Below, one piece after another: positions 48,623 to 57,174 of a stretch of 64,000 bases of DNA. The notes under the pieces are model-generated. The model was not told the origin of the DNA. It worked only from the letters and a program-made list of their open reading frames with translations, and ran no database searches. The stretch's first letter is position 1; each line of letters starts with the position of its first letter. The DNA lies in the NCBI RefSeq assembly GCF_014117325.1, contig NZ_CP059732.1, positions 2,617,001 through 2,681,000 on the forward strand, written 5' to 3'. The position numbers and the translations under genes are program-made. This DNA is from Spirosoma foliorum (GTDB lineage Bacteria; Bacteroidota; Bacteroidia; Cytophagales; Spirosomataceae).

Positions 48623-49060
48623 ATGGCGACGCTTGAGGATATGTACGCCCGGCATGACCGGGAGATGAAAAATTTAATGAAAGACCAGCAGATTAGCTGG
48701 AACGTTTTAAACGAGCGGTACGGCAAGGGTAACATTCCTACTGACGTTTATCAGCAATGGGATCAACAGCATGGTAACACGCGGCTGCATGGGCTTAGAG
48801 CCCAACACCAGGCCGAGCTTGAAGCCTATCCGCTTAATCCGTTGGAATATCGCTATCAACAGGAGAAGTCTCAGAAAGAAAAAGACCCAACCCCTGATAT
48901 ATTTGAGCAATTAAAACAAAAGCAACAGCCAGTACAGGACATCTCTTCGAAACAATCGCAACCTAATCCCCAAAAACCTGATCCAGACGATGTATTTGCC
49001 GCGCTTCGACGCAAACAGCAGGAGCAAGACCGACATGTCCCTGGCGATGACGATCGTTAA
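48623..49060 (+). CDS. mobilization-associated protein with two DxFxQL/AL motifs
   Basis: 145 residues from ATG 48623 (ATG 48617 also possible). N-terminal helical part (LEDMYARHDREMKNLMKDQQ), then a Gln/Lys/Pro-rich tail containing DIFEQLKQKQQ and DVFAALRRKQQ, matching motifs in the relaxase and in 42835-43245. Probably an element-specific partner of the relaxosome; no family known to me. Confidence 0.62.
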   Translation: MATLEDMYARHDREMKNLMKDQQISWNVLNERYGKGNIPTDVYQQWDQQHGNTRLHGLRAQHQAELEAYPLNPLEYRYQQEKSQKEKDPTPDIFEQLKQKQQPVQDISSKQSQPNPQKPDPDDVFAALRRKQQEQDRHVPGDDDR

Positions 49061-49104
49061 ACAGTTTGGAACAAAACTGTTTTGCCAGTTCTGCTCACGT
49101 ACAT

Positions 49105-51075
49105 TTATCTATATTTTTTTATTGCATAGGTAATAAAATATAGTAATGTTATTGTAAGTAAAAATAAGTCTCCATCTTCGAAATAGATATAAGCATATAT
49201 GATACTAATAATGTTTTTTTTGAGTTGACAAAATTTAAATAAATCATTTCTCGCACCTTCTAACTTGCCAATTTTTACTTTTGCTTTCCCTCTTTCTAAG
49301 TAAATAGAAGGTAACTCATCCGCATCGGTATGTAGAAGTATTGCTCTGTTATAGTCTTGTATAGCTCCTATATAATCTTCCAATTTGGCCCTTGTTTGCC
49401 CACGTCTATAGTAAATATACGATTCTCTATTATTCAAGCATATACTTTTATTAAATGCATCAAGTGCATCTGTGTAATTTTCAAATCCGTACTTAATATA
49501 TCCATAAATATTTGTAGCTAAATAATGGTCAGTATTTATTGACAGTACTCTGTTAAAGTCAATGATAGAATTTTCATAGTCTTCTATATTGAATTTTGCA
49601 AGCCCTCTATCAAAATATACAGATTCATTAATATAAGGTTCCTTTTTTGAAAATTTATCAAAATCTATAATTGCTCCCTTGAAGTCTTTTAATTTTAATT
49701 TTGCTCTAGCACTAAAATAGTAAATCTCCTTTTCTGTATTTTTATTCGTTATTGATGCTTTTTTTGAAGCATCAATAACTCCATTATAATCTTTTAGTAA
49801 ATATTTTAATTCGACTATATATAAATATAAATCTATAGATTTAGGCTCTAATTCTATAGCCCTTTGATAATTAAATAACGCTTCAGTATAATGTTTACTC
49901 CTAAACATTATATTTCCAATATTTATGTAGTTATATGAATTGCTTGAGTCTAATTTTTTGGCAATAATATAATTGTAAAGTGCGTTTTTTTTATCCTTTA
50001 ATTCGGCGAAGTTATAACCTAAATAGCTGTATGCTAGTGCATTTTGAGAATCGAGTTTTATTGAATGTTTATAATCTATAAGAGCAGCCTTGTAATTTTT
50101 TAAATTAGTTTTTGCTATTCCTCGATATAAATAAGATTCAGGGTTAATCGAGTTTAGTTTTATAGAGAAAGTAGCATTTTTAACTGCTTCTTTAAAGTTA
50201 CCTAAACAGCTATTTATGTAACTTAATTTTCTGTAGGCTAAAAAGTTGTTTTTCTTTAAATCTATAGCACGTTTATAACTTATTTCAGCTTTGTTGTATT
50301 GCTTTAAACCATAATATAAATCTCCTAATACTATATAAGACTCTGATTGGTAAGCGATGGGTTGACTTTTATTTATAAAGTACGCATCGGGATTATTAGT
50401 CCCCACCTTGATGTTATAAATAGACAATAACCAATTATCAAAAATTTCATTATTGATATGGAAATTACCTTGAGTTATATCATATGGACTAATATTTTTC
50501 TCATAATGTAAATCCAACTTCTCAAGTAATATTTTCCCGCCAGCTATTTTTATCAGCGTATCACTTGGTGAACTTTTGAAACATACATACCCATGAGAAC
50601 AGTCTTTTGGGAGTTCGAGTATGTCACCCCAAAGCACTAGGTCAGCGTTATAGAATCTTTGAACATTTTTTGCTTCGGATAAAGAATTAAGAGATTTTTT
50701 CTCATAGTAAACATGGATTGGTAGATTGTATTTTTCTGCAATGTCTACAATTCTTTTTTCTAGGGAACGGCCAAAGCATTCAGACTCTATATGAGGTATA
50801 TAGTCTTCAAACTGTGTTATTAAAATATATAATTGATCTTTGTTGAATTTGGCTGGAAATGGAAGTTTACTTTTGTTAATATTTTTGACTATTTTATCTG
50901 GACTATTTTCAGTAGGCTTGTTAGGGTTTATTTTAATGACATCGCTTAAAACAGCTAATGTGACAGCTACTATAACCCCTAATAAAAATGTTGTTATTGC
51001 AATCCTATCAGAAATATTTAAAGAATTGAAAAAAAATCTAATTCTAAATAATACGCTCGCTTTCCACTTAGCCAT
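49105..51075 (-). CDS. membrane-anchored TPR-repeat protein
   Basis: 656 residues. One N-terminal membrane helix (IAITTFLLGVIVAVTLAVLS), then an alpha/beta domain of about 170 residues with YNADLVLWGDILELP, then at least ten TPR units (e.g. YKRAIDLKKNNFLAYRKLSY) up to about residue 630 and a hydrophobic end (LLTITLLYFITYAI). TPRs mediate protein contacts. Gene is strongly AT-rich compared with its neighbours, suggesting separate transfer. It lies in tandem with 51103-51375. Confidence 0.8.
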   Translation of the reverse strand: MAKWKASVLFRIRFFFNSLNISDRIAITTFLLGVIVAVTLAVLSDVIKINPNKPTENSPDKIVKNINKSKLPFPAKFNKDQLYILITQFEDYIPHIESECFGRSLEKRIVDIAEKYNLPIHVYYEKKSLNSLSEAKNVQRFYNADLVLWGDILELPKDCSHGYVCFKSSPSDTLIKIAGGKILLEKLDLHYEKNISPYDITQGNFHINNEIFDNWLLSIYNIKVGTNNPDAYFINKSQPIAYQSESYIVLGDLYYGLKQYNKAEISYKRAIDLKKNNFLAYRKLSYINSCLGNFKEAVKNATFSIKLNSINPESYLYRGIAKTNLKNYKAALIDYKHSIKLDSQNALAYSYLGYNFAELKDKKNALYNYIIAKKLDSSNSYNYINIGNIMFRSKHYTEALFNYQRAIELEPKSIDLYLYIVELKYLLKDYNGVIDASKKASITNKNTEKEIYYFSARAKLKLKDFKGAIIDFDKFSKKEPYINESVYFDRGLAKFNIEDYENSIIDFNRVLSINTDHYLATNIYGYIKYGFENYTDALDAFNKSICLNNRESYIYYRRGQTRAKLEDYIGAIQDYNRAILLHTDADELPSIYLERGKAKVKIGKLEGARNDLFKFCQLKKNIISIIYAYIYFEDGDLFLLTITLLYFITYAIKKYR

Positions 51076-51102
51076 AAAAATTAAAATTTTCAGTTGAAAA
51101 TT

Positions 51103-51375
51103 TTATCTATGTAATTTTAGAATTAAGCTATCAGGGATTATATGTGCAGGTATCTCATTTGTAACTTCTTTGCCATTAATGAGATGTTGCGTTACAATAG
51201 AGGTACTCTGAGATTTTAACATTTCAGCTTTAATATTCTCTATCTCCGTTTGATTAGATGATTTATACGCGAAATATACTGCCTGAGTTGCTAAAATAGC
51301 CGAAAGAATAACCCAATATGTACGACTTGGAAAATTTGATAAATCGTCACGAATTGGCATTGAAATCTCCAACAT
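51103..51375 (-). CDS. small membrane protein upstream of the TPR gene
   Basis: 90 residues with one membrane segment (YWVILSAILATQAVYFAY) and a soluble tail (NIKAEMLKSQSTSIVTQHLI). Same strand and AT-rich style as the TPR gene 27 bases downstream, so probably a two-gene unit. Confidence 0.6.
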   Translation of the reverse strand: MLEISMPIRDDLSNFPSRTYWVILSAILATQAVYFAYKSSNQTEIENIKAEMLKSQSTSIVTQHLINGKEVTNEIPAHIIPDSLILKLHR

Positions 51376-52226
51376 AACTTAAGATTGATTAATTATAATC
51401 GTAAAATTCCGTTATGTCAAGCATATCTTGCATGATTTAAAGATTTTTTTTTTGCCTTATACTCATGCAAATAAAGTTCATAATCTGATAGGTAGGGATT
51501 ACTGATTCACTTTTTATCGTTTGCCTCAACTCTACTAGATAGATTGTTATGATGCTTTGCTTGATTACCCTTTTAGATTAAAGTCAACCACCAGCAATTG
51601 ATTCTTCTACAAACCTTCTACAACTGTGAGGTACAACAAATATTACGACTAGTTATTGTTTTAAATTAATCAGCTGCTATAACAACTCCTTTCTGCTTGT
51701 AAAATCTGTTCTTAAAGATTCCTGCTTACTTCTATAGATATACTAGATTCTGTCATCACGATGTTATTACGGGTTTATTTTAAGCCCCAACGCTCTTGCT
51801 GGTCTCAATTTGAGCCTAGTGGTTGGACAGATGCTCCTAAATGTTATAGTAAATGTGGAGTTTCATGACATTGTGATCTGAATAGTCTATTTCTAATCCC
51901 ACCTTTTTGAATTCCCGTTGGCCGATCCGTTCCATTTTTAAGTGAAACCAGAAACTGCCTAACACATTGTAAATTCCTCCCCTTAGTCCCTACTTTTCAT
52001 TTTCAAACGGATGAAAGAGCAGGTCGTACCAATTTCTTCCCCCAAAATTTGTTCGGGAGTAAACGATCGTTAACCCCTGTACACCACTCACTCTTTTTCA
52101 ATCGTTCTTCATAGCTAAATCCCTATAAAACAGGGGCTCTTCATACAAGACTAATCGATTTTTTATTCAAACCTGTTCAAAGGTAATCCATCGTTTACAT
52201 CTGAACAAGAGTACGGTTAAACCCCT
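51376..52226. other. gene-free 850-base region before the recombinase
   Basis: No supported gene on either strand. It contains a palindrome around AACGATCGTT (52062-52071, within TAAACGATCGTTAA) and an inverted pair TGTTCA (about 52173) and TGAACA (about 52201) close to the recombinase start; either could be a recombination or regulatory site. Confidence 0.5.
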
Positions 52227-53087
52227 ATGAAACAGGCGATTGCCTATTACCGTGTTTCCACGCGCCGACAAGGACGAAGTGGATTAGGACTTGAAGCACA
52301 ACAGATAGCCGTGGCAGGTTATTGTCAGCTCAATGGTTATGAGCTTGTCGATGAAGTAGTTGAAGTGAAATCAACGCGCAAACACCAGTATGGCCTTTTT
52401 GAGGCTATGGAGCGATGCCGATTCAGAAAAGCTACACTCATGGTCGCCCGATTAGATCGGTTAGGGCGCGATGTCGAAAAAATTGCGCGACTGGTAAAAT
52501 CGGATGTGGACATTGTGGTAACGGATAATCCACAAGCCAATCGATTTACCATTCATATTATAGCCGCTGTCGATGAAGAACAACGACAGCGTATTAGTGA
52601 AACCACCAGAGCGGCTTTGGCAGCGGCTCGAAATCGGGGAGTTATTCTTGGGAAACAGGGAAAAATACAGGCCGAACAAAATAAAAAAGCCGCCGACGAA
52701 TTTGCGCGCCAGCTTTTACCAATGCTTGAATCCTTAAAGAAACAAGGCATCATTACGGTACGAGCCATTGCCCAGGAACTCAACCGGCAGGGGATTCCAA
52801 CGTTTCGGGGCGATAGCCACTGGCATCCCAGTACGATTTGTGGATTACAAAAGCGATTAAAACCAAAAAAACTAATAACCATGCAAACACAACCCATTAT
52901 GATTCCCACACAAGAGGCCGATATTTTCTTTGATGATCGTTCGCTCCTAGAAACAGCGCTCGGTAAAGACGCTTTAAAAGTCTCTTCGATCAATGCCAAT
53001 TGCGATTGTTCCGCCTACTATTCAACCGAAAACGATGACCTCGTTAATACCCACCAAATCACCGCATCTGCTACTGCGACCTATTGA
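52227..53087 (+). CDS. serine recombinase (resolvase/invertase family) with an unusual C-terminal extension
   Basis: Residues 1-140 are the resolvase catalytic domain: IAYYRVSTRRQ with catalytic Ser11, LEAQQ, MVARLDRLGRDVEKIARLV and the VDEEQRQRISETTRAAL helix. Residues 160-215 give a recombinase-type helix-turn-helix (AIAQELNRQGIPTFRG; WHPSTICGLQKRL). Typical relatives end near residue 217. Here an A7 run (about 52864-52870) keeps the frame open into 68 more residues; with one A less the frame would stop at TAA TAA just before the ATG at 52881. The extension is therefore more likely a separate small gene. Confidence 0.85.
   Translation: MKQAIAYYRVSTRRQGRSGLGLEAQQIAVAGYCQLNGYELVDEVVEVKSTRKHQYGLFEAMERCRFRKATLMVARLDRLGRDVEKIARLVKSDVDIVVTDNPQANRFTIHIIAAVDEEQRQRISETTRAALAAARNRGVILGKQGKIQAEQNKKAADEFARQLLPMLESLKKQGIITVRAIAQELNRQGIPTFRGDSHWHPSTICGLQKRLKPKKLITMQTQPIMIPTQEADIFFDDRSLLETALGKDALKVSSINANCDCSAYYSTENDDLVNTHQITASATATY
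52881..53087 (+). CDS. candidate RiPP precursor peptide
   Basis: 68 residues from the ATG at 52881, in frame with the recombinase. An acidic/hydrophobic leader-like first half (MIPTQEADIFFDDRSLLETA) is followed by a polar segment with a Cys-x-Cys and aromatic pair (NANCDCSAYYSTENDD) that could be the modified core. It overlaps the radical SAM gene by 53 bases, so translation is coupled. No known precursor family is recognised; the assignment rests on size, composition and neighbour. Confidence 0.5.
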   Translation: MQTQPIMIPTQEADIFFDDRSLLETALGKDALKVSSINANCDCSAYYSTENDDLVNTHQITASATATY

Positions 53088-54369
53088 GCAAGATTTTACC
53101 TATGTCGTCAATTGCGCCTATCCACAGTCATTGCGTCTATTAACTGGACCGCAAGCGGCTATCCTGGCGGCAATCGATGGGCAGTCTACGGTGTCCGATT
53201 TGAGCGAGCGACTGACTATTCCGCCAACGGTTTTGGCGGAGTTTTTAAGCCTGCTCGCTCAAACGGACATCATTCGCTTTGATGATCGGTTTAGTAAACC
53301 TCAAAAACCAACCACTCCGCAATCGCTTAATTTTTGGATTCACACCACCAATCGTTGCAATCTGGCCTGTAGCTATTGCTACATCTCGACCTTGCATACC
53401 ACCGAAGGCATGTCCGATGGGACCAAACAGCAATTATTGGAGAAGGTGGTTGAAACAGTCGTTAAGCGAAAGCTCACACACATCAAATTTCGATTGGCAG
53501 GCGGTGAACCCTTAACCCAGTTCAAATCCTGGAAAGTGTTTATTCCCCAAATTCGGCAGCGATTACAGGACGTCGGATGTCGGTTTGAAGCGTCCTTCAT
53601 CACCAATCTGACGATCCTGACTGACGAGATCATCACGTTTTGCAAGGCACAGAATATTGGCTTTGGTATCTCGTTGGATGGGCTAGAAGATGACAATGAT
53701 GCTAGCCGCCCTTTCAAACAGGGCGGAGGGAGCTTCAAACACATTGACCGAAATTTGCGAAAATTAATGGCTCATCAGATTCCAGTGATGGTCAATACGG
53801 TGGTCAACAATCAGAATCTGAAGGGCCTACCCGCCTTGACGCGCTATCTGATTGACCTAGATGTGCCGTTTCGTTATTCGATTGTCAAAGGAGAAGCACT
53901 TGATGGCGATCTTTTAGAAACTAATCTTCTGGAATCCTATGCCATTATGGAAGAGGCCATTCAAACGGGTTGGTCTTTCACGCGTCGGCATCAGTTTTGT
54001 GATCTCAAACCCCAGGAACTAGGGTTTCAAACCTGTGCGTCTGGTTTTTCCGGTGGCGCCATTTATGTCGATGGCACGCTTAACTATTGCCATGTCCATT
54101 TTGGCGATAAAACCCAATCATCCCATTCCATCTTCGACCCTGAATTAGATCTGGTGGATATGATCCAGCAGGGCAGTCATGAAGAGGATAACCGGTCGGC
54201 TGATTGCAAGGCTTGCCGCTACAGTGCGGTTTGTACCAGTGGCTGTCCGGTCTACCGGGTGAATGGTAAAGACCCCCAATGCAGTCTATACCACCGGATT
54301 ATTCCGGTACTCTACGATCTCCAGGCCAAGGAACGGTTGAAAACGCTCCGGGATTTTAAGATCCTTTAA
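53035..54369 (+). CDS. radical SAM/SPASM peptide maturase with RRE-like N-terminal domain
   Basis: 444 residues from the ATG at 53035. Residues 1-85 look like a PqqD-type RRE that binds leader peptides (LLRPIEQDFTYVVNCAYPQS, then TGPQAAILAAIDGQSTVSDL). The radical SAM cluster motif is C108-x3-C112-x2-C115 in NRCNLACSYCYI; FRLAGGEPL follows. The C-terminus is a SPASM domain with many Cys (TCASGFSGG, LNYCHVHFGD, DCKACRYSAVCTSGCPVY, QCSLYH) for auxiliary iron-sulfur clusters. Such enzymes form thioether, C-C or epimer changes in ribosomal peptides. It could also be a sulfatase-maturase-like enzyme, but the RRE favours a RiPP. Confidence 0.85.
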   Translation: MTSLIPTKSPHLLLRPIEQDFTYVVNCAYPQSLRLLTGPQAAILAAIDGQSTVSDLSERLTIPPTVLAEFLSLLAQTDIIRFDDRFSKPQKPTTPQSLNFWIHTTNRCNLACSYCYISTLHTTEGMSDGTKQQLLEKVVETVVKRKLTHIKFRLAGGEPLTQFKSWKVFIPQIRQRLQDVGCRFEASFITNLTILTDEIITFCKAQNIGFGISLDGLEDDNDASRPFKQGGGSFKHIDRNLRKLMAHQIPVMVNTVVNNQNLKGLPALTRYLIDLDVPFRYSIVKGEALDGDLLETNLLESYAIMEEAIQTGWSFTRRHQFCDLKPQELGFQTCASGFSGGAIYVDGTLNYCHVHFGDKTQSSHSIFDPELDLVDMIQQGSHEEDNRSADCKACRYSAVCTSGCPVYRVNGKDPQCSLYHRIIPVLYDLQAKERLKTLRDFKIL

Positions 54370-54422
54370 CCCCTTATGGGCTATCCTCTTGTCAAAGCTG
54401 AACAGGAAAGGGTAGGTGGCTC

Positions 54423-54914
54423 ATGACAGTGGATATGACGGCGCTTGTTGCGTGGTTGACGTTGGTGGGCCTGATTTGTCAATTGTACCTGCAACGGACG
54501 CACAACGAAAAATCGCTTAAACCGTTAGGCCAGATTGATCTGGAAGACCGGCAGGGACATCTGTATGTTCGCATCACCAACAATGGTCTGGGACCAATGA
54601 TTATTGATCGGTTCGTTTTTTACAAAGATGGTAAAAAGTATACCGCGATTAAGGAGTGTTTGCCGCTGGATCGCCAATCCTATACGGCCATTGAGGTCAA
54701 CGAGTCTGTACAAAAAGTAATTTTACCCAATGGCCACTTGATCATTTTTGAAACGCGGCTAGAGGCCGGAAAAGAAGATGCACGCCGGGTCCGCCAACAA
54801 CTAAGCCCAATTACATTGACAGTTGAATTCCACGACATTTACGACAACAGGATGATCATTGAGCGCGACTTTCAGTGGTTTGCCAGGCATGAGGTCAAAG
54901 AAGGTCAGGTATAA
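54423..54914 (+). CDS. membrane-anchored beta-domain protein downstream of the maturase
   Basis: 163 residues. One N-terminal membrane helix (MTALVAWLTLVGLICQLYLQ) and an outside beta-rich domain (LYVRITNNGLGPMIIDRFVF; ITLTVEFHDIYDNRMIIERD). It begins 53 bases after the maturase stop on the same strand and may be co-transcribed. Possibly an accessory or unrelated; similar small proteins occur singly in Bacteroidota. Confidence 0.65.
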   Translation: MTVDMTALVAWLTLVGLICQLYLQRTHNEKSLKPLGQIDLEDRQGHLYVRITNNGLGPMIIDRFVFYKDGKKYTAIKECLPLDRQSYTAIEVNESVQKVILPNGHLIIFETRLEAGKEDARRVRQQLSPITLTVEFHDIYDNRMIIERDFQWFARHEVKEGQV

Positions 54915-54991
54915 TAACCTCTTTAATGATAGAAATGACATCATTAAAGATGCTTTTAATGCTACATCCAGCATTAGTTGTTGAAAATTGA

Positions 54992-55063
54992 CATGAAAAA
55001 CGAATTATAGTACAACATAAAAAACTAATTTTGATGCGGCATGAAAAACGAATAGACGTACAT
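54992..55063 (+). repeat. three tandem 24-bp repeats upstream of the Fic gene
   Basis: Units start at 54992, 55016 and 55040, exactly 24 bases apart, each opening with CATGAAAAACGAAT (second copy CATAAAAAACTAAT). The last ends one base before the ATG at 55065. The head-to-tail spacing near two helical turns suggests cooperative binding by the wHTH domain of the encoded protein, i.e. autoregulation. Confidence 0.85.
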
Positions 55064-55064
55064 T

Positions 55065-56162
55065 ATGGCAACCCCAGCGGAAAAATTGGCTCAGTCACTT
55101 GAAGCCTTACATACTCTGCAACAAACCGAAAAGATAGTTGCTATTCGAACCACCGATTTGACCCGTACCCACCGGGAACGGCTGCTGAAACATGGTTTTT
55201 TAAAAGAAGTTCTGAAAGGTTGGTACATTACTTCCCGACCCGACGAATTACCCGGTGATACGACCGGCTGGTATACCTCCTTCTGGCAATTTTGCGCGAC
55301 TTATCTGAATGAACGCTTTGGCGATCAATGGGTGCTTTCACCCGAACAATCCTTAGCGCTTCACAGCGGCAATTGGGTTGTTCCTAGTCAACTTCTGGTT
55401 CGCTCCGCCAACGCCAATAATAACGAAACCAAACTGCTGTTCGGCACTTCATTATTTGACATCCGAGTCAATCTGCCCGTGGATGACGAAGTCGTTATCG
55501 AAGAGGGGATACGAATTTATTCCTTGACGGCTGCGCTGGTGTTCTGTTCCACAATTTATTTTGTTCGCTCCCCGATGGATGCCCGCAACGTACTAGCCTT
55601 GGTACGGGATGCATCCGATCTGCTCACTATCCTACTGCGGGGAGGGCATACAGTGGTAGCTGGGCGGCTAGCAGGAGCCTTTCGTAATATTGGCAATAAC
55701 CGCATAGCGGATGAGATAGTCCAGACGATGCGGTCGGCTGGGTATGAGGTGCGGGAAGATGATCCGTTTACCGCAAAATTTTCGGGTATCTTATCCTTTC
55801 GGGAGACCTCCCCTTACGTGAACCGGGTTCGTTTGATGTGGCAAAGTATGCGGGAACGCGTTTTAGCTGTCTTTCCGGCAGCCCCCGGCCTTCCGCAAGA
55901 CATCGACACTTATCTGAAACAGGTGGATGATGCCTTTGTGACGGATGCATATAATTCGCTTTCAATCGAAGGGTATCAGGTAACACCTGCGCTGATTGAG
56001 CGCGTTCGGCAAGGCCAGTGGAATCCTGACCAGGTGGAATCCGATCAAGACCAAAAGAATGCCTTAGCTGCTCGTGGGTATTGGCAAGCTCACCAGACCG
56101 TCAGGCAAACAATCCGCTCCGTTTTGCAGGGGCAAAACGCAGGGGGAAGCAATCGACAGTGA
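55065..56162 (+). CDS. AbiEi-like wHTH plus Fic protein, N-terminal part (frameshifted)
   Basis: Residues about 20-60 look like the AbiEi antitoxin winged helix (IRTTDLTRTHRERLLKHGFL, KEVLKGWYIT). A middle domain follows, then the Fic inhibitory-type helix SLSIEG (S-x-x-x-E-G) near residue 310 and helices up to VRQTIRSVLQGQ. An extra G in GGGGG (56141-56145) breaks the frame into GGSNRQ and stop; with four Gs it reads AGEAIDSDHRIWYRELFAP and joins 56074-56598. The intact protein would be about 510 residues. Confidence 0.8.
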   Translation: MATPAEKLAQSLEALHTLQQTEKIVAIRTTDLTRTHRERLLKHGFLKEVLKGWYITSRPDELPGDTTGWYTSFWQFCATYLNERFGDQWVLSPEQSLALHSGNWVVPSQLLVRSANANNNETKLLFGTSLFDIRVNLPVDDEVVIEEGIRIYSLTAALVFCSTIYFVRSPMDARNVLALVRDASDLLTILLRGGHTVVAGRLAGAFRNIGNNRIADEIVQTMRSAGYEVREDDPFTAKFSGILSFRETSPYVNRVRLMWQSMRERVLAVFPAAPGLPQDIDTYLKQVDDAFVTDAYNSLSIEGYQVTPALIERVRQGQWNPDQVESDQDQKNALAARGYWQAHQTVRQTIRSVLQGQNAGGSNRQ

Positions 56163-56598
56163 CCATCGTATCTGGTACCGGGAATTATTCGCGCCCAGCG
56201 TGAGTGTTGGCCTGTTAAAAGCCAGCGATCTAGCTGGTTATCGCAATGGACAGGTCTATATCCGGGGATCCAAGCATGTTCCGCTCAATCGGGATGCGGT
56301 GCGGGATGTCATGCCCGTGTTTTTTGAATTACTCCAGGCGGAAACGGAATCTGCTGTCAGGGTCGTGCTTGGTCATTTTATCTTCGTTTATATTCACCCA
56401 TATATGGACGGCAACGGCAGAATAGGTCGTTTTTTAATGAATACCATGCTGGCCTCAGGTGGCTATCCCTGGACAATTATTCCCTTGAGTGAACGCAGCC
56501 GGTATATGCATGCTTTAGAGAAAGCCAGTACCGAACAGGACATTACTGATTTTGCCGTTTTTCTAGCCAATCTGGTCAGAAACAATCAGGTAGTGTAA
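56074..56598 (+). CDS. Fic-domain AMP-transferase, C-terminal catalytic part (frameshifted)
   Basis: The real sequence begins near 56144 (GEAIDSDHRIWYRELFAPSV). The catalytic motif HPYMDGNGRIGR is complete, with His as base and GNGR for the nucleotide phosphates; YPWTIIPLSERSRYMHAL follows. Fic enzymes move AMP from ATP onto target proteins. The S-x-x-x-E-G helix in the N-terminal part would keep it inactive until released, a class II arrangement. Fusion with an AbiEi-like DNA-binding part suggests a self-regulated toxin or phage-defence module. Confidence 0.85.
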   Translation: MGIGKLTRPSGKQSAPFCRGKTQGEAIDSDHRIWYRELFAPSVSVGLLKASDLAGYRNGQVYIRGSKHVPLNRDAVRDVMPVFFELLQAETESAVRVVLGHFIFVYIHPYMDGNGRIGRFLMNTMLASGGYPWTIIPLSERSRYMHALEKASTEQDITDFAVFLANLVRNNQVV

Positions 56599-56715
56599 AT
56601 CCGTAACATATGCAAGCGACTAGCTACCATAGATGACTTTACTTGCCTTGAAAATAACTACATAATGCGGCCATGCCCAGTTCATTGGGTAATGGGCTTT
56701 AGATAGGGAGCAATG

Positions 56716-56863
56716 CTAATGGTCGGAGATGTGGCGATGCTGATTGTAAAAAGTAGCCTCGCTGGTACCATGCTCTCGGGTGATCTGGGTGACGGTCTGG
56801 CCGCTATATTGTTGTTTGAGACCGGGACGCCGGAGCCTTCGCCACAATCTGCGATTCAGTAAA
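56716..56863 (-). pseudogene. remnant of an IS3-family transposase orfA
   Basis: On the minus strand the words FTESQIV and, in another frame, LKQQYSGQTVTQITREHGTS followed by EATFYN match the start of IS3/IS911-type OrfA (TESQIV..LK..E.G..V.EICREHGISEATFYNW). A frameshift and stop codons break it. Only this scrap remains; no orfB is seen. Confidence 0.65.
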
Positions 56864-57174
56864 TCATGTTGCCTTCATTCCCTTTTCGATTACTAGTGAT
56901 AGTTAAGTTTTTACCCTACTTTTCACTGGCTCACTTTTATGGGTTCAGGAAAAGTGTTTGGCTTTCATAACCCGTAATAATATGGCTTCAAAACTGTAAG
57001 AGATTGTAAGTCATAAATAGGGGAAATTTCCCCTATTTATAAAGACATCTCAATTCTCGAATAGCCTTGTTAGAAGTAATCGGAATGAGAACTCCGCTCT
57101 ATTACCCCACACTTTTTAATACTCTATGTTCAAAAGTTCTCCGGCAGTTATTTCGTGGTCATAGGTGGTAGTAG

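Noticed and set aside
54992..55063. Tandem repeats considered as a small CRISPR array
   Set aside because: The 24-bp period leaves only 10 variable bases, the units are head to tail at a gene start, and no cas genes are present; operators fit better.
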